Source: Progne subis subis (Eukaryota; Chordata; Aves; Passeriformes; Hirundinidae). From it: a stretch of DNA of 64,000 nt. Positions 12,701 to 27,698 of this stretch are shown here, one piece after another. Position 1 is the first letter of the stretch, and every line of letters starts with the position of its first letter. The notes under the pieces were generated by a model. That model worked only from the letters and a program-made list of their open reading frames with translations, had not been told where the DNA came from and ran no database searches. The stretch is from contig JAKJHU010000039.1 in the NCBI GenBank assembly GCA_022316685.1, forward strand, positions 3,782,001 to 3,846,000, in the 5' to 3' direction. Made by a program: the position numbers and the translations under genes.

Positions 12701-15700
12701 TGTAAACAAACTCCAGAGCAAAAGAGATGTTATTAAGGGGTTTTTTAATATGCAAATATCTCACCTTTAATCAGTTACAACACATCTTCTCATCAAACTC
12801 TGCCCTAATACTCAAAAATGGAGCTGCTTTTTTTTAAGAAACAAGAAGGATTCTTTCATCATACAGCCAATTAACAAAGCTGTAGTTTTTTTCTTAGAAA
12901 GACAAAAAAAAATATTAATTTCCTTCACAACAACTGGTCTACAATTTCTCAGCAAAACTCTCTCAATTCAACTCTATTATTCCAACTGAGGTGTGAGGAA
13001 GTTTCCCCAAAAAAGGTCCAGCAGAGTACCTGTGAAAGGCAAAATATTGACTATGACCACCATTTATGATGTGAAAAATTAGCTGTCAGAAGACATGTAA
13101 TGATTTAGTTCTACAAACACAAGAAACATGCTCTTTACAAATTCCAATACTCCTGAGCATTTGTAAGCTCTTAAAATTATCCCAAGGGCCAAATTATTTT
13201 ATAAGACTAATTAGTGAAAAATCCCAGTGAACCGATTTTTATATGTATGCAGGAGTTATAAAGCATATTTTCTTCCTTCTCCTATAAGTAGCAGCTGTCC
13301 TATTTATCTTTCAGGCTTTTTACTGCACACTGGTACTGTTTACACAAAAACTCTGACAGAATGGGAGAATTCATTTTTAAGAGACTTAAAATAAATGGAA
13401 AAAAACCTTAAAATACTATGTACTTTAACAGTTTAAGATAAGCATCAGAAAATAACATTTGAAAATAGCTATATAAAATGTCCATGTTTTGAGCTTATCT
13501 TCAAGCACTGATGGCTAATCCCATCTAACTAGAGAAAGAGAGCTTAGAGTTTGAGAGAGTAACAGATTAGCCTACACTTTGAGAAAGTCATCCTTTAAAC
13601 TTTCAGATGTTTATATTCCATCTCTACAAAGACTTCCCCCTACCTGTTGCCATCTCACACATTGGCCCCTCTCTAGGGCACTACTGCCTGCAAACAAGAC
13701 ACAAAAATCACACCCATCCAACAGTCATGAGGCCAAGTGAAAAGCACTGAAAATTCTGGTTAAAGAGTTTAATGGCTGTACTGCTGCATCCCAGTTAAGT
13801 GAAATACCCTGCTGGCCCCAGTACCATGAAGGTAGGCGGCATTTTCTTAAAGTTACAGCATAATTTTTATATATTTTTATATATATTTATTCATATATAC
13901 TAGCAAGATCTAGCTATATTTAGAGAGCTGTTAAGCATAACAACTGAAAAAATAACTATAACACCAGATCTCCTAGTTTTCAGGCACCTGTTGTCACAGA
14001 GGTGTAATTCCCTCCTCTCAATGCTTCAGCACGCCTTTCTACCACCCTTTCTTGAAGAAGACGTAAAAAAACCAAGCTGAACAAAATATCATCAGTTAAA
14101 TACACACACCTGCCCCCAAACAGATGAAGTCAGATCAATCATAGCCACATTACCCAACAGTCTGCTATCACCACAAGCCATAACCTGAGAGACAACTTAT
14201 TGTCTCCACCCCGTCTTTTCGGGTTATGTCTGCACCGGCCCCAGCTGACCTGCACAGAGTCACACCAGACACAGACTAACACCATGAGAAAGATGAGCTA
14301 GAAAACCCTGCCATGACTACTGCTCCCCTAATTCCCTCATCATGCAGTTTCCTAGGAAATGGATTAATACTGGCTTCTCGGATATCACCTAACAAATAAA
14401 CCTGACAGACTCCAAAAAGCACGTAACACATACAGGAAAAGGGAACCAATATATAAAATGCTTACACAATGCAGGGCTCAAAAAAGAATTTACCAACAAG
14501 CAAGCAGCAATGCTTTGCAAAGCAGAAAGCTAAAATTGTACAAGCCCAAATTCCAGACTTGGAGTTTTTTTAAAGTCACCTTTAAGAAGGGAAAGTTTGA
14601 GCTATTTTCAGGGGTCACAAACAAAACGTTCTCCCCACTCTGAGTCTCAGGCATGTGTTCTGACAGGAGCTTTGGGTGACTACCTTGGAGTTTAATAGAA
14701 AGAGGCATGGATTTTAAAGAAGATAAAATAAATAATAACTTTTCATTTCAAAACATGGCAAAAGACCATTAGACTAAATGAAAAGAAGCAACAGATTTTC
14801 CAAATGGGCCCCAAGAAAGTTTTTCAACCGTGAAGAAGAAAACTGACATTAAAACTATACCAATACTAATAACCATGTTGCTCATGATGATGATCTAATC
14901 TTTCCCTGTTAACATGTAACAAATATTTTTTTAAAAACCCATCTGGCAGATTTTGGTAGACATGAATTTTGGCCTATGAAACAACTCAAGTTTACAAGGA
15001 AGCACATCTCTCAGTATAAACAATTCCATTTAAAATCTGATGATTTCTCATCATTACACAAGAAGTGTTAAACCATCTGTTGCATCTCACTACTTTTGTG
15101 CCTTGGCTGTAGTATTGACCATGACTGCCCAAAATGAAGTTAATGGTCTTTTATCAAGCAGCTAAAACAGTTCTTTTCTGCTACTGTTTTATCAAATATG
15201 TTGGTTACGCTGAACTTCATGAAGGGGAAAAGGTGCAAATATTCCAAAACAGATTTTACCACTGAGTTGCTAAGACTGAATAATTTTCATATGATGTTGT
15301 ATTTTCTAATCTTTGTCTTTACTTCTGCTTAACCTGGACTTTCCCATCCAAAAAATAACTGCAATGCATTCATTTGTCTGGTACAAAATCACTTCAGTAT
15401 GTGAACATCAGCTAGACTTAAGCAATCTTGAATATATTAGTTGACAAAACTCAACATTGAAATTACAGCACGGTATCTCTATCAGCTAACTAAACCAAGC
15501 TTATATGAATTTTTCCTTTGTTTGTTTCCCAGAAAAGGAAAAAAACATGGAGCAAGAAAGCCAAGAACTACAATGCAAATGAACAGGCTCTGCTGTAATA
15601 CTTTAATTTCACATAATTTATTTGTTACAGTTTAAAAACTAGCAAGAGTCACAAAAAGGCAGCAAAAAGCTAATCCAGTGAAACTAAGTGACAAAATTCC

Positions 15701-17315
15701 AATTGTCTCTTGGCCACCAGTCTCTGAACTTTGGCACTAACAACTGCACAGTGACTGGAAATATAAGTTAGTAATTGCTGTAGGTCTCTGTATTAAACAA
15801 TTACAACATAATCAGCCAGATCTTTCATCAAGAATTAATATACCTTTTGTTTTCTGCAAATATTGTACACATTGTCCTGCCACTAAACAAGATCTTCTTA
15901 CCATAGCAGGCCGACATATTTTCATAGCAAAGCAATCTCTGCATTTCTATTCCAGCAGGAACAGACTGTGTCCATCACAGATGAATGTACTGATCATTTC
16001 AAGAGAAGATAGTCCTATGTCCTACTGCGGCAGAGAAATTTTTAACAGATCAAAATCTAATTCTACCCTTGAATTTCACCTCCACCTGAAAGAAATACAC
16101 CCTCCTCACCCTTTAACCAAGCAAGCAATAACACAGAAGAAAAAGCAGGTCTTGGCACTCCATTACTAATATAATGGACTGGTTTCAAGGAAGGTTTGAA
16201 GTTCATGAAAGAAAAGTAACCCTGTTGTTGCTGTTGCCCTTTTGTCACAATCTGAAATACACACATCTCAAGCAAAGTTTGCTTTACAACAGCCCAGACC
16301 ATTCCTTACAGTCTCATTTATCTGTGCTTTCCTCATACTCTCCTTTCTGATGCATTTTCCATTCCATTTTCTGCCAGTACTTGAAAATTCCTGCTTCACC
16401 ATTTTTTCCCTTCATAAGAGAAATGCTCATTGCACATTCTATTTACTACAACTTACACATTCCAAACAAGCAGAAAGATGTCTTTCATATTATGAAGGCC
16501 TGCAAAAATATTTCCATATACATAAAATACCGAGTCATTGGGGAAAAAAAGCATAATGCTATCGCTTCCAGCTAAATGGTGTCTCTTTAATGCTGAATTA
16601 TTTCTTTAACAATTTTAAGTGCTCTGAAGAAAGAGTACAGAAAAAAAAAAAAACCAAAAAAAAAACAAATGCCAATGAAACATTTTCATAGACATAAATC
16701 AGCCCTGTAATTTAGTTTTTTTCTTGACTAAATCACATCACCAAAATACAATCTGTAACTGCCTGTTGGCCTCTACTTCACCTGCAATTCATGCTTAGAT
16801 TACAGGATTTCAACCTTTGCCCAAACACCCGTTGAGAAAGTCTATGAACCCGAGCCACTGTAATGGAGCTGAACATTTTACAACCAAACCAAAATGTATT
16901 TCAGTCAGACAAATCTAATGTGCTAGAGAAGAAGCTGAAGGGTTTGCTTTTGGGGGGTTTTCTTTTTTCCAAGATACTCATATACTTGTTGCTTTGTTTC
17001 TTCAGAATGTTACTATATATTAACAACACCTCTGAAGAGCAAAGTCCTCTTTTTTCTCATATGTTTCCAACACAACTGTGTTCCCATAGAAGTGATGGTT
17101 CTCCATCATTACTATTTTTCATTATATTCCAGCATTACTATTGACAAAAACTGCTAGCATCAGACTAAATGCTAGCTAGCCACCTACATTCACAGCTGAT
17201 AAACTATATGTTTCTCTGACAACTCTTGCCAAGATGAGGACTCCAAGGTCAGAACCGTGGTAGAGAAGTTTCTAAATTCCTCCACTGGCTTATGCACCTA
17301 CTGGATTCCCTCTTC

Positions 17316-17332
17316 TTTTTTTTTTTTTTTTT
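17316..17332 (+). repeat. Poly(T) run
   Basis: Seventeen T in a row, following a pyrimidine-rich lead-in (CCCTCTTC). It is one of the few long plus-strand T runs in the A-rich left part of the window. Confidence 0.9.
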
Positions 17333-18850
17333 AAATATAAAAAGTTAGAAACCAGAGCTCTGGAAGCACTTCACCTACTTCCCTTATTTGGGATGGCCCA
17401 TTTAAATCAACTGCACTACCCTGTAGGATGCAAAGGATGGCAGAGCAGCCATTTCCAGGTCTGCTGCTTTCCTCTGGCCAGCTTCTGGAGTGCAGTGTCC
17501 TGGCTCCTCCTAAACAAGTCCCTCTCTCCACCACACCTGCAACAAGTTTCCAACCCAATTCCAAACCTGTCATCCACAACTGCCAGAAACACCTCCTCAG
17601 GTTAACCACTCAGAAATTACTTTTTTGTTGCAAGAAGAGCTGGGTGCATGTTAAATGCAAAAGCATCTAAAAAAAACCTGCAGCCAAGGTTACCGGGATA
17701 ATACAAAGGTCAGAAAAGGGGGGAAGGAGGATATAACAGATGTCTAAGTTTAAAAACCCCTCAGTTTTAGACTTAGAAGGGCGGAGTATTGCTCTACAGT
17801 GTTATGAAGTTAAGTAACCAATAGTGAAAAGCCTGCAAACAATTTCAGCTACTGGTGTCTTTAAAAAAAGGAAGGGTGGAGAGAGAGGAATAAAAAGGCA
17901 GTAATATTCATGGATTGAGATGATAGACACCATTGTAAATCTGGTAAAAACAAAACACAGTTCCAATTCTTTTTTTACAACCAACAACTATCCCAAACTA
18001 CCTACCCTAGACCTTTTCTTCCTCCTGTTTTAAAAAGACTTATCTCATGTTTTGTTATGGATCTGGAAGAGGGAAAGACTAAGGGGAAAACAGCAGAAAA
18101 AAAAGCTATTTAAATGTAAAGACAGCATATGAAAAAGGTTGGCAACATAGCTCTTGAAGCATTGTGAAAACTTCAGGCTTTGTTCTTTCTCCTCCTACCC
18201 TCTATTATTCTATGTGATACAATCACATTACACACCATCATTAATCAAAAGCTTCTCAAAGCTTTTCACAAACATCTAGTTAGGCCTTATAAAAGAAGTA
18301 GTAATTTCTATCTTTCCAAACAAGACTTGCAGACAGGGACCCGATCCAAGACAAAGCTATGTCTCAACCAGAACCTGTACATCTACGCTGTTGTCACTGC
18401 TGTACTGCCCAGCACCCATCTGGGTGTCCTTTGGGTCCCCCTCTGAGAGCTCTCAAAACATTCACTATATACACTTAAACATACACTTTAAAACTATTTA
18501 CCAGACCAATCTCACTGCAGAAAAACTGCTGTTCAAATGACCTGGAGGGTTTCTTTTGTATCATGACCAAAGCATATTACACAAAGCATTCTAACTGCAT
18601 CTAACAACAGTGCTACTAAAACAAGTCTTCACCCCAGGAACACACATTAAGCTGTGCAGAAATTAAACATGCCACAAAGCACAGGAGCTTCATTTGAAGA
18701 TAAAATTAAGACTTCAGCCCCTTCCTTTCCTTAGAAGCATACACAATGAAAACAATACCTGCACAATAAATATAAACCCAAGCTCCATTTCAGCAATATT
18801 CTAGTATTTGAGACCTTTAAACGTCACTTCTGACCATTATAAGAACCATT

Positions 18851-19058
18851 CTAATCAATTAACACTACATAAAAATAGCAACTAGGATCATCAAATTCAT
18901 CTCCTGGCATGGGAAAACAGTAGGAGACAAAGGCTGTATTTTGAAAACAAGGCACTTTGCTTTCCTCCTTAGACACGCCATTGTCGGATCTGCATATAAC
19001 AAAGCGACCTTGGTTGCCACGGTGGATGCTAAAGAGCAGGCATTTGAAAAACAGCCTA
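18851..19058 (-). other. Candidate exon or CpG-retaining patch on minus strand
   Basis: Bases 19059-19095 on the minus strand form a long T/C tract ending in CCCTTAG, a good acceptor. Downstream of it one frame stays open for about 68 codons to a TAG at 18851 (it includes FVICRSDNGVS and FPMPGDEFDDP), and a second frame is also open for most of the length. The first part, about 18,960-19,025, holds four CpGs, more than the depleted surroundings. I do not recognise the peptide. No strong donor and no AATAAA close behind the stop were found, which weakens both the internal-exon and last-exon readings. Confidence 0.2.
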
Positions 19059-22000
19059 CTAAGGGTTGAAAAGGAAAACGGAAAAAAAACTACCAAACCT
19101 CACTGTGCAAAGCCAAGTCCCAAACTTCTTTGTACAAAGTCAGTGTAGCTGTAGATGTTAATATCCCAAACCACCTGCTTTCAGGCCAGGATTTGCCCTT
19201 AGTAAGCTCGGTCTCACTTCTAAGGGCAGGCTGGGACAAGAGCCAAGGCAGCCTCAGACAGCGCTCACACAATCCCTGATGGGATAAACACAGCCCCTTT
19301 TTCAAATGTGCCTTTGGTCTGTCTCAGTACGATGTTTTTATGAGAATTTGGGAAGTCATACTGCCTTGGAATGAACCAATAGCTACAGACATCTCTCTCA
19401 CCTGCACAAAGGTATAAAATAAAGAATTGTAGAGTAATGCTAATGAAAGCATCCAACCAACACTTTGAACCACTTATCATCCTTCCACCTTCATAAAGCT
19501 TCCTGAAGACAGGCAGAAAGTAGTCTCTAATAAGGCTTTTTATAGACAAACTCCCCTTTTCGCTGTTCTATCATGTTTTATAATTAAAAAACCCACAAGC
19601 CCAAAAGTAATTTACCAGATATTAAACCTAAAATTAAAAGGCAACACCTTTTTCTTTATGCTTACCTGGCAAAGAAGATGAACAAACAAATAAAACTTAA
19701 AAAAACCACATAATATTTACAAGACTCATTACACTGTATTCCAAGCTACTACTAAAATAGCAGCTGAGGACCCAAGGAATACCTTTTATAATGAATCAAA
19801 ACGGAGTTAAAACAGAAACCATAAGAAACCCAAGGAAACAGGAAGTGTTTATGAACATGGACATCTCAGAGCAACCCTAAGCATCCAATCCTTACGTCAC
19901 TCCTCACTGCTCCTTATCTACTCATGGCAGAGTCCCACAGTACCTGCAGAAAATGCAAACACTCAGTTATGAGTTAGGTACTACACAAACCTCCTGCTTC
20001 CAGTTCCAGAAGAGGCAGTAGCTTGGAGAGGAAGCTGTCTGGCATCCTTCCACACTAACACAGAAGGCAGATAATTGAATATAACCCACCCTGTCCCACA
20101 CCATCTAAAAGTCACTTTAATCTCTTTAGCCCCATGACAAAAGAAAGCCCTGGATCCTCCTAGACTGAGAGACAAAACTGTGAATTCCTAATGCAACAGT
20201 GCATTCAACATTAACGACTGAGCCCATTTCTTTGCCTTTTTTTTTTTAACTGGAGAAGAATACATCATACTGAATAATCCAGTTCTGAGCATCTGCACCA
20301 TCTTGACAGTAACATTTATGTCCATACTCTGCAAAATTGTTGGGTTTTGGTTTTTTTTAAGATATTCATTTAGAAATCACACTGTTGCTATTTCACTATT
20401 CAGTATCAACCACAAGAGTTGATTATCAAAGGAGCTGGACAAATATACTTTAGCAATTTACTTCAGAAAAACTAATTTTATGGTTTTTAAATGAATGAGT
20501 ACTAAGGGAGACTAAGTCAAGTTCCACTTCATAATTACTCATTTCTAAGAACATGTGTTGACATTTTTCAGCATATGGCCATTTTTTCTAAAGCAGAATC
20601 TGAAGCTAAATTTCACATAAGTGACTTAAACTGTTTCCTAGCACTCCTGCTTTTTAGTCTTATCGCTACCAGACACAGGATTGCAAGATTTCCTGATAAC
20701 CACCCACTTGGAATGAAGGGATAGAGAAATCAACACAAATTCAGATATATTCTGCTCTTCTATCTTTCCAAATGAGCATGCTTAGTTCCTAAAACAGCTC
20801 TACTGAATAGGCAAATAACTTTTTTCTTTAAGTACAAACAGGAAAGGAGGAAGATACACATTCAAAGTTATACCACGACACTGTTACAGCTCCTATCCCA
20901 GTCACTCAGGGACCCCACAAAAGGACTCCTTCCCTTAAGAACATGTACAAGCTGTTTTATCCTCATTACACCTTGCTTCCCACACCTGATGCAGTCCCCT
21001 TCTGAACAACCCTCCCCACAGGCATTTCAGAAATATTGCAAACTGCACTTACTTCCAGTTTCACTGCAGCTCATTTTAAACCATTTTTAATAAGGCACAG
21101 GCCAACAATTCACTATCATCAAATCTCTTCATCATAAGATAAAGCATGAGACTATTAAATGCGATAGCATTCACAAAATTAACGAGAAAGGATGGCAATG
21201 CACAGGCATAAACAACCACAGGACATCCTTGCCATAAGGAAGCCGAGGGACAAACAAGCTACGCAACGCACTTAGAGAAAGCAACATTTAGAGAAGGCAC
21301 AATACAATAAATCTTCTATGGAGTATAGGAAGCAAATCAAAATAAACAGGAATATAAAGAAAATAATAAATTCAGGATGCAGAAAATGTTGTTTTGAAAG
21401 CAATTACAATTTTTGATACTATCTTTTTATGTTACTTTCACTTGAATACATCCCGTCAAAAGCACACTGTCATCAGCATAAAATAAGACAGCTTTCATGC
21501 AAATATACTGTGTCTATTATAACTATTTTAAAATTAGGAATTTTTTTTTACTTTCATTTCATAGGCCTTATCAGCCAATAGAGAGCTGTCTTATGAATTT
21601 TTCTGTATCAAAAAAATTTATTAACTTACCAGAGTTCTCTGCTTTTTTGACATAGTGACCAGATACAGAAAAGAAGTTGATGCAACAAAACTACAAAAGA
21701 ATTGTTCAGATTGTTTTCATAAAGGAGAAGAAGGAAGGCAGGCAGAGAGCTATTCAGAATTGGCAAGCTTTTCTAAAAAATTTCCTAACACAAACTAATT
21801 AGGCTAATTTTTTATGTATCTAGATTACTTGATTATATTAAGATGATATGCAAAAGCAAGTTTCAACACCACCATTAACAGTGAAATACTGAAATACTAA
21901 AATTTCACTTCTCTGTTGGAACCATCCAACACTGCACTGATTGACAGAAGATGCAGCGTCTCAGCCACACAACTTCAATCCTCCCTTGTGTCCACACCAA

Positions 22001-22430
22001 GCTGCGTAACTCTGCTGCTCTGGCTGAGAAGCAAAAATAATCTAAAAAGGCAAAACTAAAAAATCTGTGCAGATCCATGAGCTTCTATGATTCACTGTCT
22101 ACACTCACCTGTTAGTACTATTGCAAGAAAGGTAAGTAGAATGCTTCAGCAGAAAGAAATTAGGTAGCAGCAGTGCAATTTTAACCCTGGCTTACCTTTG
22201 GCTGAAACCAAAGCTACACAGGACTTTCCCCAACTGCATGGACTGGTGAGTTGACTTTTGAACAAAACAAACCTTTAAAGAACATCTGGAATTAAGTCAA
22301 TTCTCTAACTTATCGCAAAGATTAATCTTCATTTTCAATCTAGGTTTTAAATTTAATTTTAGGACTATTCACCTAATTTTAGCTGAATTGCTTTTTTGCT
22401 CACGGTTCCAAAAAAATGCATTTCCATGAG

Positions 22431-22755
22431 GGAAATCACAGAATAAGCTGAGTTGAAAGGGACCCACAAGGACCATCGAGTCCAACTCCTGGCCCTGCAC
22501 AGGACACCCTAAGAGTCACACCTTGTGCCTGAGAGCATTGACAAAACGCTGCTTGAACTCTCAGACTTAGTGCTGTGACCGCTTCCCTGGGGAGCCTGTT
22601 GCAGTGCTCAACCACCCTCTGGGTGAAGAACCTTTTCCTGACATCCAACCTAAACCTCCCCTGACACAGCTTCAGGCCAGTCCCTCAGGTCCTGTCACTG
22701 GTGGTCACCACAGAGAAGAGATCAGTGTCTGCCCCTCCTCTTCTCCTCACAAAGG
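22431..22755 (-). mobile_element. CR1 LINE 3' portion, minus orientation
   Basis: About 325 bases of reversed CR1. Reading on the plus strand it begins with the tail AATCACAGAATAAGCTGAG, continues through AAGGACCATCGAGTCCAACT, CTGTTGCAGTGCTCAACCAC, TCTGGGTGAAGAACCTTTTC and the GACACAGCTTCAGGCC block, and stops after a GAAGAGATCAGTG block. These are standard landmarks of the CR1 3' region. The copy is close to consensus, so it is younger than the other CR1 pieces in the window. It is 5'-truncated and lacks an intact reverse transcriptase; the 70-codon minus-strand frame inside it is not a gene. It lies in the same sense as the presumed host gene. Confidence 0.95.
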
Positions 22756-24319
22756 GAATCTGTATTAGACATCTGTGCAGTAGGAAACAGGCTATTTACT
22801 GAAAACATCCTTCTCAGACATCTCAAATCCCACTGCATTGATAAAAAAAATTATTTGCCCTTCACTCTGCTTTTCTGCTCATAAAATGTAACTACCTTAT
22901 ACAATTATCACAAAACTTCAGGACTAACACAGAGACTTTATTATTATTCCCTCTTGAGATAGCAAGCCAAACTCTGAATTGCAAAGCATCTAATGCCTCT
23001 AAAATTCCTCTTACAGTTGCCAAAACTTTCCAAACTTCCTGCTTACTCAGAACACTACCAAAATGGTTAATCTTGTTCTCTTTTAGAAAGAAATCACTCA
23101 CAAATTTCAAAACTTTCTGGGAAAGGCATTAAGTGTCCAAATGTGAAGAAACATCACACGACAGTTAGTTTTTATTTTGCACCATTTCTATACAGAAAGA
23201 CTAACTTATTAATTTATTTTTCTTTTTGATAACAGACTCAATATTGTTGTTTTTTCCTTCTACTTTCTGTGGCTTAATCCTGGTATCAAAAAATTTCATC
23301 CAAAGGATGGCATTCATGCTGCCAACACACATACAGCTTTTGGCAGGCTACAGAGAAGCCAGTGCTTCTCACAGAGCAGCTCTGTGCTGTATAGAAGCTA
23401 ATGCCAGTAAAATATTAGCCCAAACTGAAGTCTATTATATAATATATATGCAAGCAAAATTCACTTCGCCTGATGAGTAACAAAGTCTTTAAAGACCTGA
23501 TAAATAAATAAACAAATAAAGTATAGAATTTGTCTTTAAACTGGAAAAAACCTACTAAACAGTAGAGAAAATTTTAAAAAAGCACACGTGGGAGAGAACA
23601 AGCAAAGAAGCCTAAAGACTCCAACGCAAGATACTACTCTCACACGCCTTTAAGTAATTACTGCTTTCAAAGCTCTCTGTCTGTCCTTTGACATTGGAAA
23701 CAGATGAGGAATTGTATCTCACACAGAAAAATCAGTTCATATGAAGGATAAAAAGAACAGCACTGAAGGTCTGTGCATTAATTGTTTTCACTTATAAAAG
23801 CATAGTAAGCAATACAAGTTTTTCAGTTCAGCTCATCTTCTGCAGAGTGACACACTCAGTAGCAGGGTATGGAACCAGTAAATGCAACACAGTAAGAGAT
23901 GCACCTCCTCAATTTCCCAATTCCTCAAAAGCTGATTCCCTGAAATCCAGTACTCAGACACAGCTGCAAGCTTAACTCAGAGCTCAAGCCATCAGATGGA
24001 CTTTGCTGATCAGATTTCTGTGGGCAGATATTTTCAGGAACTAATGGACTTGTTCAATCAAACAGATTCATTAAGCAGCCATGAGAGTAAATAACCTTTA
24101 TAGGAACTGTATGCAGCAACTCTTCTGGACTATGAGGACCACAAACACTCTGAAGCACGCTTATGTACATATATAAAGTACATGGTTACTTACACCTATA
24201 ATAATATACTTGGTAATAATGTAGAAGCTGGTGTCAGTGGAATCATGTTTTACACATGTATCAAGTTCTAATGTTAGTTTGCATTACTTCTTGTTCCTGT
24301 CACATTTTTCTAGAAACTG

Positions 24320-24336
24320 AAAAAAAAAAAAAAAAA
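24320..24336 (+). repeat. Poly(A) run
   Basis: About seventeen A in a row. Several such A runs of 14 or more lie on the plus strand left of the CpG island (others near 42,588, 43,372, 47,541 and 48,907), in line with the A excess there. Confidence 0.9.
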
Positions 24337-27300
24337 GCACATTCTCTTTGCTAAAGGAACTGATGTTTTAAATTCATATCAGATTTTTATGCACCTGTAA
24401 GTTGACCAATCAGGATCAATCTGTTCGGCTCCAAAAGATCTTCTACCCCTGCTCTACCTTACAAAATAAAAAAAAAATTACCACACACAACACAGGCCTG
24501 TGCTCCCCACAAAGAGAAGGCAAAGAGTTATAAACTAGAGCAATAAATGAAAGCTCAAAGCATATGTTCATGGTCACCACAATCGTGCTACACATAAAGC
24601 CACCCTTCTGCTCACTATCCATGGAGAGCTCTCATCAAGTCAAAATTTTCTAGTATAAATATCTGTGTATTTCCACACAACATTTGCATGTAATTATTCT
24701 GTGGCATCAAGCAGACATAAAAGGCTGTAACACTTTAAGGTCATCTTGATGGTTATGGGTTATCTTCCTTTAAAAAGCAGTGAAAAGCCATTTTTTCACA
24801 GAAGGCAATAGTAACAGAACTCAGTTCATGTAATACCTCACAAGTCTTATGTCTGGCATTTTGCAACACCAGAGCCCAGCCAGAGATTTACTTTTAGGTA
24901 TTATCTAGAAGTCTCAGAGAAATAATTCTAAAGGCAAACAGACTAGGAATATTCTGAGCATCTTCCCCTTACTATCTGAAACATAACACGGTACCATTCA
25001 AACAACTTCAAAATCTAGTGCAAATGATTATTTCACATTACTACACCGGCTCTCAAATCCTGCCTCTAGATACCTCTCCACACAGTACATCTCCGACTCT
25101 TCGAGAGCCACTGGAATACTGACAGGTCTGAAATACACCTGTGTATTAGCAGCATACCGACTTAGCCAGCCAGCAAGGGGGAAAGGAAGAACCCCAGGGA
25201 AGGCAGCACCCTGGGAGACTTCCCCACCACCTGAGTGCAGAGAACAGGCACAAAGAGCTGCCCCAGCTCTAGCTCAGGACCACGTACACAGTAAAACTTA
25301 ACTGAAGTCACACTTCTTATACATCAGTTTCAAGTGTTCTAACAAAAGAACACGCTAAAAAAAGCTGAGACTAACAGTTCTTGTTCCTTTCAAAAATGTC
25401 ATTAAACAGCTTCTTATTACACAGCAACAATAAGGAACTGTTTACAGATCAAAAATGTACCTTTGTAAGCATAGCAAACAAGTCAGGGTGTGGTTGCCTC
25501 GACATTGGCAAGGAACGTGTGCGCCAAACATTTCCAGTTCTACGGAGCAGCAGCTTGGGTTTAAGGCAGCATAATGCAGCAGGTTAAAACGCATTCAGAG
25601 TTCTCTCATGCCACCGCCACAACTACAAGGTGTGCCTTTTGGCTCTTCTAGAGGTACTCTTTACTACTCACCTCCCTTTGCTTGCCTGTTCAGAGAAAAA
25701 CATCCATCACTTCCTTACAATAAGGTGTGTAGTAAAGCACCCTGACTTCCACAAAGAGAAGTCCAAGCACTCAGGATTTGCTAAAGACACAAGAGGCACA
25801 CAAAAACTATTTGATGCCATACATCCGGAAAGTTCAGCAACGATACACGGAGTTTTAGGAGAACACTGAGATTTCTCATCGACAAGTCTTAAAGAAACCA
25901 AACCCTCATAAAATAAGGGCAACAAATTACATGCAAATTACAACTGAACAACAAATATGAAGTGGGAGAAAAGCTGAAGCAGTAAGCTTTTTAAATGGTG
26001 AGCCAGTAACTAGAAAAGAAGGGAGGAGGATGATGCACTGATAACGTTCCACAAGGATACACACTTTTACCTATACTTTTAAATATGGATCAAACAGATT
26101 AAGCTACAGAAACTTCCATAAACTTTGTAAAGCTAAAAAGTTTGATAGCCAGTCAGAACAATCTTGCCTGAAAGTCACTGTGGATGGCCACAGAAGGTTT
26201 GGACAGCAACTGGCTGATTGTGAAATAAAATGTTAGATGAACTCCATTGCCCATAAATGCAATAGAATGGAACAATAACCTCAAGTGGTAACAACTGAGA
26301 CAGAAGGAAAATAAAACAAAAATCTTTGCCTCATACAACCTACCACCGTTCTTTTTTTGACTAGCCTATCACTCACATTTTTCAAAAGGACAGTGGGACC
26401 AAGGAAAAAGTGACAAACTGACATAGCACGTCTTCCATACAAAAATTATGAATAATTATGGCCTTGGAGGCATTAAAAAGGGTTAAAATCAGCAAAATAA
26501 GCAGGATATCGTTATTTATTGTATACAAGGATTGGTGAAATCTCAGTAAGATAACCAGACTTTAAGAACTTAAGAGCAACCTTCTTCCCTACTATATATA
26601 ATTGTTACCACAGGACAACATCAAAAATTAGAATTATAGTTTGATTCAAGAAGTAAATCCACAGAAGATCAGGCACGTTTTAACATAACACCCTAAAACT
26701 CTCACCTCCAATGCTGGAAGGCCTTAAACTAGTAGAACACTAAAAACTGCTTGTAGCATCTATCTTATAGATGGCTTTTATTTACTTCTTACAATTTCCT
26801 CTTATTTTATTTGGAAAAAAAATGGGGAGGAGAGGGAGGGCATGTTACCTACACCCTGCAGTGTTTCAAGGCTTAGATTTAAGTCCTCAAAAGTGACACA
26901 TGTAAAAGAGTACTGCTTAATATGTATCTAAGTCATTCTCAAAAGATGAAAAGATTTGTGTTCTTTCATTTTTCGGTAGGAAAATGCAGAATTTCCTGAA
27001 TGTCATATCAACACAAAGTTTTCTAGACACCATTCCAAACAGAGGAGAAGGGAGAATGCCACAAAGGTCACAAATGAGTCATCTGAAACTACAGACTAGC
27101 AAAATTGAACAAATTGCTTTGCTCTTTGTTCAACAAAGAGCCCCGAAAAACCTGAAATAAATCCCACACACTCCTGTATCATCAGAAGATTCATATTAGG
27201 TGGAAATATGCACATAATGGAAAAAAAGAAGCTTCTAAAATAATGCCTGTGATAACAAAATGATTTTTTTTTTCATGCACTTCAAAGATCCTATTCAATC

Positions 27301-27635
27301 TTTGAAAACATCTCTTATTTGTAAGCACATAACATAAGATTATGCAATTGCATTATGGCAGTCCCAAAATATTATATGCTGAAAACACTGAAGCATTTAC
27401 AGGCAATGCTTGCCAAACAGTCATTCCATCAAAACCACAACTCAACCACTACTTGAGCTCAACTTGTTTGAACCAGACTGAAATATAGATGTAAAGTATG
27501 TTCATACTAAATTGCAAAACAAATTCCAGGAAAACAAAAATAACACACCTGTTGGAATACATTCACAGAAGCAATCTGCCATGCAGAGAGCTGCCAGTGA
27601 CACCCGGTGATACAGATTTGAAAGAGGAAACCAGG

Positions 27636-27655
27636 AAAAAAAAAAAAAAAAAAAC

Positions 27656-27698
<43 letters not shown>

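Noticed and set aside
16216..16242. Five-glutamine run in a minus-strand frame (CAACAGCAACAA-type repeat)
   Set aside because: A short trinucleotide repeat in a 79-codon frame with no other coding signal.
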